Position numbers and translations under genes: made by a program | In this document: positions 55,728-63,755 of the stretch, in pieces | Layout: each line of letters opens with the position of its first letter | Numbering within the stretch: the first letter of the stretch is position 1 | NCBI GenBank assembly: GCA_030692515.1 | Contig: JAUXZS010000014.1 | Location: forward strand, 1-64,000 | Reading direction: 5' to 3' | Source: Bacteroidota bacterium | GTDB lineage: Bacteria > Bacteroidota > Bacteroidia > B-17B0 > Aurantibacillaceae | Length of the DNA: 64,000 nucleotides | The notes under the pieces: model-generated | Told to the model about the DNA's origin: nothing | The model's database searches: none | What the model saw: the letters and a program-made list of their open reading frames with translations, nothing else

Positions 55728-56876
55728 ATGTTTACTCAAAAACATATCGATAATTTTTCAAGCCACGAAACACCTTTTTATTTCTACGATTTGGAGCTTT
55801 TAAAAAACACACTTCAAAAAATAAAAACAAGCGCACCTAAAAATTACCATATTCATTATGCTTTAAAAGCTAACGCACACCCTACTCTTTTAGAAATAAT
55901 AAGGAATGCCGGCTTAGGCGCAGATTGCGTAAGTGGTAACGAAGTTAAAAGGGCTTTGGAATGCAATTTTAAAAATTCAGATATTGCTTTTGCAGGTGTT
56001 GGAAAAAGTGATAAAGAAATAAACTTCGCTTTAGATAATTCTATTTTTTGTTTTAATGTTGAAAGTGTTCACGAATTAAAAGTGATTAATGAATTAGCAA
56101 AAAATAAATCTACAAAGGCAAATATTGCTTTACGCATAAATCCAAATGTTGATGCCTATACGCATAAATACATTACTACTGGCTTAGAAGAAAATAAATT
56201 CGGTATAAATCCATACGAGTTTGACCAAGTTTTAGATGTATTGAAAAATTTAGAAAACATAAATTTCACAGGTTTACACTTTCATATTGGTTCTCAAATA
56301 CAAGACCTAACTCCTTTTAAAAATTTATGTTTACGCGCTAACGAAATAAATAAATGGTTCATTCAAAAAGGCTATTTATTGCCGCATATTAATTTAGGCG
56401 GCGGACTTGGAATAGATTACCAAAATCCTGATGCTAATTCTATTCCTGATTTTGAAAAATATTTTGCAATTTTTAAACAGTTTTTAGAATTACAACCAAG
56501 TCAAGAAATACATTTTGAATTAGGTAGATCTATAATTGCGCAATGTGGCAGTTTAATCTCACGTGTGCTTTATATTAAGAATGGAATAAACACCAATTTT
56601 GCAATTTTAGATGCGGGAATGACAGAGCTTATCAGACCAGCTTTGTATCAAGCTTACCATAAAATTGAAAATATTTCAAAACTTGAATTACCAAATTCAA
56701 CTAAATACGATGTTGTTGGTCCAATTTGTGAAAGCAGCGACTGTTTTGGTAAAGCCGTTGAAATGCCTTTAACCGAACGTGGTGATATAATCGCCATTAG
56801 AAGTGCAGGAGCATATGGGGAGGTTATGAGCAACCACTATAATTTAAGAGATCAGGTAAAATCGGTTTTTATGTAA
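55728..56876 (+). CDS. lysA: Diaminopimelate decarboxylase
   Basis: 382 residues. The PLP lysine is K47 in HYALKANAHPTL. EENKFGINPYE, GLHFHIGSQI, LGGGLGIDYQ and the catalytic-Cys block GPICESSDCFGK fit LysA. GAYGEVMSNHYN precedes the C-terminus. It converts meso-diaminopimelate to L-lysine, the last step of the pathway. It forms an operon with lysC (6-bp gap). Confidence 0.95.
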   Translation: MFTQKHIDNFSSHETPFYFYDLELLKNTLQKIKTSAPKNYHIHYALKANAHPTLLEIIRNAGLGADCVSGNEVKRALECNFKNSDIAFAGVGKSDKEINFALDNSIFCFNVESVHELKVINELAKNKSTKANIALRINPNVDAYTHKYITTGLEENKFGINPYEFDQVLDVLKNLENINFTGLHFHIGSQIQDLTPFKNLCLRANEINKWFIQKGYLLPHINLGGGLGIDYQNPDANSIPDFEKYFAIFKQFLELQPSQEIHFELGRSIIAQCGSLISRVLYIKNGINTNFAILDAGMTELIRPALYQAYHKIENISKLELPNSTKYDVVGPICESSDCFGKAVEMPLTERGDIIAIRSAGAYGEVMSNHYNLRDQVKSVFM

Positions 56877-56962
56877 GTATAGTGTATTGCTTCTCTCCTT
56901 TTTTGTTTTCTTATTTTTTTATTTTTTAAATTATAACTATCTTTAGTTATTATAATTATTAG

Positions 56963-59284
56963 TTGAAATTAAAATTTTCCATATTACTCTTTCTAATCAC
57001 TTTTCTGGGCCAATTAAATGCTCAAAAAAACAAAACTGAATTTGAATTGTTTTTGGGTGACACCATCAATGTAATTGATGAAAAAGGTGATAAACAAGGG
57101 CGCTGGATTTATTTTGGAAGAGATAGTAAAGGCATAAAAAATAAATTACTTAAATACAATCAAATTGTTGAAGATGGTTTTTTTACAAATAATCTGAAGA
57201 GTGGGACTTGGAAATCTTATCACACTAACACCAATAAAATTAAAAGTATAGTTCATTTTGAAAATGGAGAGCCAAATGGAAAAGTAAAATTTTATTCCGA
57301 AAAAGGAAAAATAAAGCAAGAAGGTAAAGTAAACAACCATCAATGGATAGATAACATCACTTTTTATAATGATAAAGATGAATCTTATTCTAAATCGGCT
57401 GAAAACGATAAAACATCTTTACTAATTTTCTCCGGCGTAATTACTAAGAATGGAAAACCACTGGACGATGTTGAACTAATTATTGAAAATTATAATTTAC
57501 CCTTATCAAAACAAACATCCGCTAGCGATGGTAGTTTCACGGTTAAATTAAATCTTCAATCAGAATACATAATTAATTTTGTAAAAAAAGGATACTTAAA
57601 AAATTCCATTTTAATTTCCACTAAAACGTCAAGCATTGACGACCCTACTGTTTACACTTTAAATGATTGGAAAGTTTCTTTGAGTGATAATATTGCAACC
57701 GGCGCAACAAAAGACCTTTTAGGTTTTATTATTAATAAACCTTCGAATAAAATATATTTTAATAAAAAGAAAAAAGAATTTAGTGCGGATGGCTCCTATG
57801 AGCATTTATTTAAAAAACAACTAAATGAAATTAGTTCTACTACGCAGCTGTTGGTGGCTTCAACAATGGAAAGCAACAAAAAATTAGAAATTGATAATTT
57901 AAGAATGCAATCCGAAAAGAAATTGAAAGAAATTGAAATACTTAAAAAAGAACAAGATTTGCAACAAGCATTAATAAAAGAAAAAGAAAATGAACTGTTA
58001 GCCAAAAAATTAGAGGCCGAAAAAAAATCAAACGAATTAGCGCTATTTGAACAAGAAAAGAAAATAAAAGCGTTGCTATTTATTGAAAAAGAAAAAGAAA
58101 TTCTTGAAAAACAATTAGAAGCAGAACACCGTGCCAGTGAAATTGCAAGCTTAAAAGTAATTACCCACCAACAACAAATGGAAGGGATAATGCATGAAAA
58201 ACAATTAAAAGACGCAAAGGAAAAAATATTTAAAGAAAAATATTTAACCGAAATGTCAAAAAAAGAATTAAACGTAGCTAATAAAGAAAAAAAAATTCGG
58301 GAAAGTGAGATGGCCGAACGTAAAAAAGTATTTAATTATCTATTAAGCGGGTTTTTTATCATTGCTCTTTTCTCCTTCTTTTTAATCAGAAATATAATTC
58401 AAAAGAAAAAAGCCAACTCTTTACTTGCAAAACAAGCCATTGAAATTAATTTCCAAAAAGGTGAAATAGAAGAGAAAAGTCGTTTAATAGAAGAAAAAAA
58501 CCAAGAAACTCTACAAAGTATTATTTACGCTAAACGTATTCAAAACGCAATTTTACCACCCCCATCAGAAATTGATCCTTACATAAAGAATTATTTTATT
58601 TTTTATAAATCAAAAGATATTGTAAGCGGTGATTTTTATTTCTTCTCAGATAAATATGCCAAAGATCTTAAAAAGGTGATTTTCGCAGCAGTAGATTGCA
58701 CTGGTCATGGAGTTCCTGGTGCATTTATGAGTATGATAGGCACCGAAAAATTAAAAGATGCCATTGATTGTTCTTATCAACCTGGAGAGATTTTAAAAGA
58801 ATTAAATTTAGGCGTAAAGGGTGCGTTACGGCAATCGGGCGACAACCTTAATGCCACACGTGATGGGATGGATTTATCGTTATGTACAATTCCAATAATT
58901 CAAGAAGGTGATACTAAAACTACAATCGAATATTCTGGCGCCAACAGACCATTATGGGTAATTAACAACAAACAAGAGCTTATAGAGTACAAAGCCACAA
59001 AATGTTCGATTGGCGGTTTAACTCCCGATGAACAGCAATTTGAAAACCATGTTATAGACTTAGAAAAAGGAGATACTTTCTTTTTATTTAGTGATGGATT
59101 TGCCGATCAATTTGGTGGGCAAAATTCAAAAAAATTAATGACGAAAAATTTTAAAGACATTTTAATTTCTATCAATCATAAAAGCTTAGCTGATCAAAAA
59201 GAATATTTGAAAGAATTTTTTGAAACCTGGAAAGGACAAAACGAACAAATTGATGATATTTTGGTAATTGGTGTTAAGGTTTAA
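56963..59284 (+). CDS. Multidomain SpoIIE-type phosphatase with YwqK-like and regulatory domains
   Basis: 773 residues from TTG 56963; the signal peptide KFSILLFLITFLGQLNAQ follows directly. Domains in order are YwqK/MORN-like repeats (about 30-130; DEKGDKQGRWI, LKSGTWKSY), a carboxypeptidase-regulatory-like domain (about 148-230; GKPLDDVELIIENYNL), a long charged coiled coil (about 290-450; ELLAKKLEAEKKSNELALFE), one TM helix (about 457-475; FNYLLSGFFIIALFSFFLI), and a PP2C/SpoIIE domain with SGDFYFF (near 556) and DCTGHGVPGAFM. The topology implies an exported sensor half and a cytoplasmic phosphatase. Confidence 0.86.
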   Translation: MKLKFSILLFLITFLGQLNAQKNKTEFELFLGDTINVIDEKGDKQGRWIYFGRDSKGIKNKLLKYNQIVEDGFFTNNLKSGTWKSYHTNTNKIKSIVHFENGEPNGKVKFYSEKGKIKQEGKVNNHQWIDNITFYNDKDESYSKSAENDKTSLLIFSGVITKNGKPLDDVELIIENYNLPLSKQTSASDGSFTVKLNLQSEYIINFVKKGYLKNSILISTKTSSIDDPTVYTLNDWKVSLSDNIATGATKDLLGFIINKPSNKIYFNKKKKEFSADGSYEHLFKKQLNEISSTTQLLVASTMESNKKLEIDNLRMQSEKKLKEIEILKKEQDLQQALIKEKENELLAKKLEAEKKSNELALFEQEKKIKALLFIEKEKEILEKQLEAEHRASEIASLKVITHQQQMEGIMHEKQLKDAKEKIFKEKYLTEMSKKELNVANKEKKIRESEMAERKKVFNYLLSGFFIIALFSFFLIRNIIQKKKANSLLAKQAIEINFQKGEIEEKSRLIEEKNQETLQSIIYAKRIQNAILPPPSEIDPYIKNYFIFYKSKDIVSGDFYFFSDKYAKDLKKVIFAAVDCTGHGVPGAFMSMIGTEKLKDAIDCSYQPGEILKELNLGVKGALRQSGDNLNATRDGMDLSLCTIPIIQEGDTKTTIEYSGANRPLWVINNKQELIEYKATKCSIGGLTPDEQQFENHVIDLEKGDTFFLFSDGFADQFGGQNSKKLMTKNFKDILISINHKSLADQKEYLKEFFETWKGQNEQIDDILVIGVKV

Positions 59285-59342
59285 AACCAAAACTCATTTA
59301 TAAAACAGTACAAATTAACATTTGTGATTTTTTATTCTCACA

Positions 59343-59401
59343 ATTCGTGAAATAATTGTTCTAATGATCTTTGATCCTTTAGAACAATAAAATGCACGAA
59401 T
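59343..59401. repeat. Long imperfect hairpin
   Basis: Outer arms ATTCGTG (59343-59349) and CACGAAT (59395-59401) plus inner arms ATTGTTCTAA (59355-59364) and TTAGAACAAT (59379-59388) pair perfectly, with short internal bulges and a 14-nt loop. It lies 58 bp after the phosphatase stop. It lacks a strong T-tract, so it is not an ordinary terminator. Confidence 0.6.
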
Positions 59402-59574
59402 ACTAACTTAAAAAAGTCGATATATTTACTTTTGATTTATTTTGTGAAATTGGTGTAATTAGTGGCGAAAAAAAATCACTCAATCTTTTATTTCACCCAA
59501 AAAAAAAGCCAAGAAGTTCGTGAATAATACTAGTTTATAGCGATTACATTTAGTAATCAGTCCTAATTAATATT

Positions 59575-59633
59575 TGTCATCCTGACTTAGGAAGGATTTT
59601 TGAAAAGAGATTTCTCCTTTCCTAGAAATGACA
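59575..59633. repeat. Palindromic TGTCATCCTGA element, copy 2
   Basis: Begins TGTCATCCTGACTTAGGAAG and ends CCTAGAAATGACA. It has the same outer TGTCAT/ATGACA and inner AGGAAGGAT/TCTCCTTTCCT-type complementarity as the element at 14614-14674. Confidence 0.7.
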
Positions 59634-59640
59634 CATTTGA

Positions 59641-60594
59641 CTATGAAACATTTGTATTTGGTTTAACAACATCATATAAATGAATATCAGTTACAGTTAA
59701 CCGCACTCTTCCATTTTTATTTGCTTCAGGTGTTAATGGTTTAAATTTGGCGTTTTCAACCATCTCCTCCACTTTATAAGATTTACGAGAATAAACTGTT
59801 TGTGAATAAGTATCGTTTATTGCCTTTATTAAAATAATGAATTCAACATCTCTTTCCTTAAAATCTTTTATCGTTAATCCAAACAGCGGACTCTCTTCAT
59901 CAAGTGGATGAACAATAGTCCAACTAAGCGTAAGAAAATTTATACGGCTAATTTCTAATTTCAAATTAAAAAATTCACGTTTTTTTGATTCGAGATTATT
60001 TAAAGTAATAGTAACGCTTGCCTCAGACTCTATAAGTTCATATTGTTTTCTATTTGCAATACGAAACATAATTCCTTTTCCATCTTTATACGGCGAAATA
60101 AGAATGTTGTTACTATAAAGTAAATGAGCTCTTGGTCGAGAGAAACGACCATATAAAACACCAGTTGCTAAAGCAAACGTTAATAACCCTAACAAAGATT
60201 CAACTGCCGCTGCAACACTAGCTGCATTTCCTGTAGGATAAATGTGCCCATAACCTAAAGTTGTAATAGTTTGCGCACTAAAAAAAAATAAATTAATAAA
60301 TTGTTGAGATGATGTTTCTGCATCTAAACCACCAAAATTTTGTGGGCCAATCCAAAAATAAATAACAGCGAAAATTAAATTAACCAACACATAACTTGAA
60401 ATAATAACCAAAACTAAATTTAAAATTGATGTTGTTATTAACCAATGATAAACATCCAAATTTTTAATACCCATGCCTGCGCGGTGTACATTTACTTTGC
60501 CATTACTGTCTAAAAATCGTACGCGATTAGAGTAATTTTTAGAACCAAAACCAAGTTCAAGCGCTTCTTTATTTTTGTTATTAAATATTGCCAT
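59641..60594 (-). CDS. Inward-rectifier potassium channel, KirBac type
   Basis: 317 residues. An amphipathic N-terminal helix is followed by TM1 (52-78), the pore helix and filter TTLGYGHIYP (111-120), and TM2 (128-148, SLLGLLTFALATGVLYGRFS with RP after it). A C-terminal beta-rich Kir domain follows (about 155-300; ILISPYKDGKGIMFRIANR). The family forms tetrameric inner-membrane K+ channels with a cytoplasmic ligand-binding domain. Full length. Divergent from the SCO gene with a 30-bp gap. Confidence 0.92.
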   Translation of the reverse strand: MAIFNNKNKEALELGFGSKNYSNRVRFLDSNGKVNVHRAGMGIKNLDVYHWLITTSILNLVLVIISSYVLVNLIFAVIYFWIGPQNFGGLDAETSSQQFINLFFFSAQTITTLGYGHIYPTGNAASVAAAVESLLGLLTFALATGVLYGRFSRPRAHLLYSNNILISPYKDGKGIMFRIANRKQYELIESEASVTITLNNLESKKREFFNLKLEISRINFLTLSWTIVHPLDEESPLFGLTIKDFKERDVEFIILIKAINDTYSQTVYSRKSYKVEEMVENAKFKPLTPEANKNGRVRLTVTDIHLYDVVKPNTNVS

Positions 60595-60620
60595 TAAAAT
60601 AATTTAAGTATGTAACTTTG
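60588..60620 (+). promoter_or_regulatory. Promoter of the SCO gene, possibly leaderless
   Basis: TTG (60588-60590), 22 nt, TAACTTTG (60613-60620). The ATG at 60625 is only 4 nt after the box, so transcription would start at or near the A of the start codon. The TTG lies within the KirBac start region on the other strand. Confidence 0.5.
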
Positions 60621-60624
60621 TGTA

Positions 60625-61293
60625 ATGAAAGGTAAAATTAATTATTATTGGTTACTAATTTTAATTCCGGTTATTTTTGTTGGTTGGTATTTATTAAGAG
60701 TTAAGGAAGATAAACCTATCACCTACCTTGCCTACTTCGGTCCAAAACAGGCATTAAAAATTAACGACACTACTTATCATTTTATTCCTGATTTTGAATT
60801 TACCAGTCAATTTAATCAAAAAGTAACTCAAGCCGATTTAAAAGACAAAATATATGTAACAGAATATTTTTTTACTACTTGCCAAAGTATTTGCCCGGTA
60901 ATGAATACAAATTTAGAGCGTGTTTATGCCGAGTTTAAAGATAATCCAGAGTTTTTAATTGTCTCGCACACTGTAGACCCCGAAATGGATAGTGTTCCGG
61001 TATTATTGGAGTATGCTAAAAAACATGACGTTGTTAGCAATAAATGGCTTTTTTTAACCGGGGAAAAAGCTAAACTTTATGATATTGCAAGAAAAGGTTA
61101 TTTATTAAATGCTGAAGAAGGAACAGGTGATGCCGATGATTTTATACATACACAAAACTTTGCTCTAATAGATAAAGAGAAACATATTAGAGGCTTTTAT
61201 GATGGCACTGATAGTTTGGAAATTAACCGATTAATAAACGAAATTAAATTATTGATAAAAGAATATGACTATAAAAAACGCATTTCTAATTAG
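60625..61293 (+). CDS. SCO1/SenC-family copper-binding thioredoxin-fold protein
   Basis: 222 residues with an N-terminal membrane anchor (YYWLLILIPVIFVGWYLL). The copper and redox site is C86-x3-C90 (TTCQSICPV) with H175 (FIHTQNFALID). SCO proteins deliver copper to cytochrome c oxidase CuA on the periplasmic side, or act as thiol reductants. No oxidase gene is adjacent. It overlaps the TlpA-like gene by 29 bp, implying coupled expression. Confidence 0.92.
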   Translation: MKGKINYYWLLILIPVIFVGWYLLRVKEDKPITYLAYFGPKQALKINDTTYHFIPDFEFTSQFNQKVTQADLKDKIYVTEYFFTTCQSICPVMNTNLERVYAEFKDNPEFLIVSHTVDPEMDSVPVLLEYAKKHDVVSNKWLFLTGEKAKLYDIARKGYLLNAEEGTGDADDFIHTQNFALIDKEKHIRGFYDGTDSLEINRLINEIKLLIKEYDYKKRISN

Positions 61294-61753
61294 TTTTTTG
61301 TTTTTATCTTTTATAGGTAAAACCCAAATTGTAAGTTCGGTTTATAAGATTGATGATTTATTAAACCGAATAAAATCAAAAGATACAACTTATGTTATAA
61401 ATTTTTGGGCAACTTGGTGCAAACCTTGCGTGGCCGAATTACCATCGTTTGACAGTCTATCTAAAGTATCAAATGCAAAAATAATATTGGTGAGTTTAGA
61501 TTTTAAAGAGGATATTGAAAAGAAAGTAAATCCTTTTTTACAAAAGAAAAATATAAAACTAGAATGTGTTTTATTAGATGAAATTAATGGCAATGATTTT
61601 ATTAATAAAGTTGATCCAACTTGGACTGGCGCAATTCCAGCAACGTTATTTAAGAAAGATTGTAGAAGTTATTTCGTTGAAAAAAAAATTAACCGGTACG
61701 AGTTACTTAAAGGCTTAACAAGTACTGAAACTAAAAATAAATGTCCGGATTAA
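61265..61753 (+). CDS. TlpA-like exported thiol-disulfide oxidoreductase
   Basis: 162 residues with signal peptide (AFLISFLFLSFIGKTQ). NFWATWCKPCVAELPSF carries the WCKPC active site (51-55), and GAIPATLF supplies the cis-proline. The pattern fits TlpA/ResA reductases that reduce periplasmic thiols, for example for cytochrome or copper-site maturation. The overlap with the SCO gene supports a joint role in metal-site assembly. Confidence 0.92.
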   Translation: MTIKNAFLISFLFLSFIGKTQIVSSVYKIDDLLNRIKSKDTTYVINFWATWCKPCVAELPSFDSLSKVSNAKIILVSLDFKEDIEKKVNPFLQKKNIKLECVLLDEINGNDFINKVDPTWTGAIPATLFKKDCRSYFVEKKINRYELLKGLTSTETKNKCPD

Positions 61754-61770
61754 AAGTCCAATAACGATTC

Positions 61771-61967
61771 GCCGCTTGGCGCAGGGGGGATTAAAAGCAC
61801 TCCTGAGTCTACACCGACAAAAGTTTATTAAAAGTACAAAAGGTTTTTAGTGAAGGCAAATGAAAAGCGGTCTGCGAAGCAGGCTTTGGCTTGCCTGAAC
61901 GATGACCTCGTCCACCCCCTTGCGCCAAACGGCTGTTACCACGTCGCTGCCTTAATGTCGAAGCGAC
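61771..61967. repeat. GC-rich inverted-repeat element of unknown nature
   Basis: The left end GCCGCTTGGCGCAGGGGGG (61771-61789) and right end CCCCCTTGCGCCAAACGGC (61915-61933) are inverted, matching 17 of 19 positions. Inside are CAGGC/GCCTG (about 61880-61897) and ACGA/TCGT stems. Just outside, GTCGCT (61943-61948) pairs with AGCGAC (61962-61967). The block is clearly more GC-rich than the surrounding DNA and has no plausible gene. Confidence 0.7.
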
Positions 61968-61992
61968 TATTTTTAAAGAAAAAAAAGAAAAC

Positions 61993-62439
61993 TTATTTCT
62001 TTTTAAAAAGCTTACCTACACCTTTTGCAGAAATTTTTTCATTGGTGTTGTCCCCAATTATCCAAAGAAACTGCCCCTCAAAATCATAATCTATAAAATA
62101 AAGGTCTTCTTTTGCTATTGGCGCAATCCACAAAAAGTCCGCTTTTTTTTGACGATAAAACATTTGCCCGCCTTTAGCTAATAATTTTGCGTCTTTCTTG
62201 GCAAAGATAGCCACAACATTTTTCGGTTGAATAAAATTAAAACCACATAGGGTAACGTCGCCACTTGATAAATTAATTACTAATTCGCAACCTGTGGGTT
62301 TTTGCGATGTTGTACTATCTATCTCAACCCAAGTCCCTTCTAAAGAAGGTTCAAGTATGTTTTTCTTACACGATACTAATGACGACACAGTTGTTAAAAT
62401 CAACAGAATTCCTAAGAGCTTTACGAAACTTTCTTTCAT
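61993..62439 (-). CDS. Small lipoprotein of unknown function
   Basis: 148 residues from ATG 62437-62439, chosen because the lipoprotein signal (LVSC, Cys24) follows; an upstream in-frame ATG would add 14 residues. EPSLEGTWVEIDSTTSQKPT and beta-strand-like blocks (LWIAPIAKEDLYFIDYDFEG, FLWIIGDNTNEKISAKGVG) suggest a small lipocalin-like fold. It resembles in style the 12823/13241 pair (GxW after the lipid anchor) but is not clearly homologous. Confidence 0.6.
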   Translation of the reverse strand: MKESFVKLLGILLILTTVSSLVSCKKNILEPSLEGTWVEIDSTTSQKPTGCELVINLSSGDVTLCGFNFIQPKNVVAIFAKKDAKLLAKGGQMFYRQKKADFLWIAPIAKEDLYFIDYDFEGQFLWIIGDNTNEKISAKGVGKLFKKK

Positions 62440-62711
62440 AGCATAAATTTTAGAATAATCAAAAATAACAATAATTATCACAAATCAAAAAAATCTATGT
62501 TAATTGGAGATTGTATAAAGCATCCAGATTTTTGTTGTCAAGAAGGGTAGTCTGTCTGTGGTTGATTTCTTGCCTGCAGTGCTTGGTAACTATTGAATTA
62601 GCGACATTCTGCTACAAATGAAGATTGATTCTAAGGTGAAAATCGCTCGGACTGACAGTGAAAAATTAAATCAGTGCGAATCTCTGTAATCTGTGGCTAA
62701 AAACTTCCAAA

Positions 62712-63059
62712 TTAAACATCTAATAATTTAAACGCCTCTTCTTTTGTTTCGGCAACTTTAAACAATGTGTTTAATTTTGTAATTAAAATAAGCTCATTTA
62801 TTTTTTTATTCATGTTACACAAAACAGCTTCGCCGCCAGCAACCCGCGCTTTAGTTAATAATTGAATAAGGGTATTTAATCCACTACTATTCATATAAAT
62901 TAATTTTTCCATATCTATGGCCCATTTAATAAAACCTTCCGCAATTAACTCGTCCGCTTTTTCTAATAAAGGAGTTGCTTGACCCTTTTCTATTAAATTA
63001 CCACTAATGGCAACAACTGCGTGATTCTCATTTTTTTCTATCGAATAATCAAAAACCAT
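62712..63059 (-). CDS. STAS-domain protein, anti-sigma-factor-antagonist-like
   Basis: 115 residues, a single STAS domain. AVVAISGNLIEKG begins the fold and IYMNSSGLNTLIQLL carries the phospho-acceptor serine position (S58/S59). In SpoIIAA/RsbV-type proteins this serine is phosphorylated by a kinase and dephosphorylated by a SpoIIE-type phosphatase. Two such phosphatases are in this window, but no RsbW-type kinase is seen. It starts 5 bp after the Fur-family gene, so they share a transcript. Confidence 0.88.
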   Translation of the reverse strand: MVFDYSIEKNENHAVVAISGNLIEKGQATPLLEKADELIAEGFIKWAIDMEKLIYMNSSGLNTLIQLLTKARVAGGEAVLCNMNKKINELILITKLNTLFKVAETKEEAFKLLDV

Positions 63060-63064
63060 AATTA

Positions 63065-63535
63065 CTATTTTTTAAAATTATCACAAACACCCTTTTCTTT
63101 AAGATTTCTGCACTTTGCAAAAAAATTGAGCGAATGATTCACTATATCAAAATTCAACATATCCTGTGCAGACCTTTGTATTTGTTGTATTCTAGGATCA
63201 CAAAACTCAAATACTTTACCACAATCGTTACAAATTAAATGATCGTGTTGTTTGTACTTGTATGCTTTTTCAAACTGAGCCATGTTTTTACCAAACTGGT
63301 GTTTAATCACTAATCCAGCACCTAACAAAATCTCAATATTATTATATAAAGTTGCTCTACTTACTCTATACTTTTTATTTTTCATCATTAGATATAATTG
63401 TTCAATATCAAAATGACCATCGTGCGAATAAATTTCGTTTAAAATTGCAAAACGTTCCGCTGTTTTACGGTGTTGTTGCTTTTCTAAATAGTCCGTTAAA
63501 ATTTTATTTACAGCGTCCTTAGTCTCTTGGCTCAT
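63065..63535 (-). CDS. Fur-family metal- or peroxide-responsive repressor
   Basis: 156 residues. The DNA-binding region is [20 protein letters not shown] and [20 protein letters not shown]. The metal region has H97-D-H99 (KQHDHL), C102-x2-C105 ([10 protein letters not shown]) and C142 with C151 for structural zinc. Whether it senses iron (Fur), peroxide (PerR) or zinc (Zur) cannot be told. It is upstream of the STAS gene (5 bp), and divergent from the hydrolase gene at 63756. Confidence 0.9.
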   Translation of the reverse strand: MSQETKDAVNKILTDYLEKQQHRKTAERFAILNEIYSHDGHFDIEQLYLMMKNKKYRVSRATLYNNIEILLGAGLVIKHQFGKNMAQFEKAYKYKQHDHLICNDCGKVFEFCDPRIQQIQRSAQDMLNFDIVNHSLNFFAKCRNLKEKGVCDNFKK

Positions 63536-63721
63536 ATCTAAGTTTCTAATTTAGACATTATTTAAGATTGATACAAATAAAAAAATAGGTCGAATTATTT
63601 TAAAATTACATCTCGAAAATAAGCTTATTCGTCAAACACTATCAATAATTACAAAGTTAATTTCCTATATCCCTATGTGGTTAAAACATTAGCAGTCACA
63701 GTATGACGGTCAGAGATTTTA

Positions 63722-63733
63722 TGTGATATCACA
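63722..63733. promoter_or_regulatory. Perfect 12-bp palindrome upstream of the hydrolase gene
   Basis: TGTGATATCACA lies 22 bp before the ATG at 63756; TGACGGTCA (63704-63712) is a second short inverted repeat just upstream. Both could be operator half-site arrangements. No regulator is assigned. Confidence 0.4.
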
Positions 63734-63755
63734 GAATTTAATTATCTTTAAGCCC

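Larger units (their letters stand above)
59285..59640. other. Palindrome-rich noncoding gap
   Basis: About 355 bp without a gene. It holds a long hairpin (59343-59401), a solo GTGTAATTAGTGGC-like repeat (59443-59466) related to those around 12600, a short palindrome GATTACATTTAGTAATC (59542-59558), and a TGTCATCCTGA element (59575-59633). Confidence 0.7.

Noticed and set aside
61771-61967. Calling the GC-rich element an integron attC site
   Set aside because: Exact core sites of the usual consensus are not found and no integrase or cassette array is present; kept only as an unexplained element.
61850-62089. 79-codon plus-strand frame over the GC-rich element
   Set aside because: It runs through the inverted repeat and into the antisense of the lipoprotein gene; composition is not protein-like.
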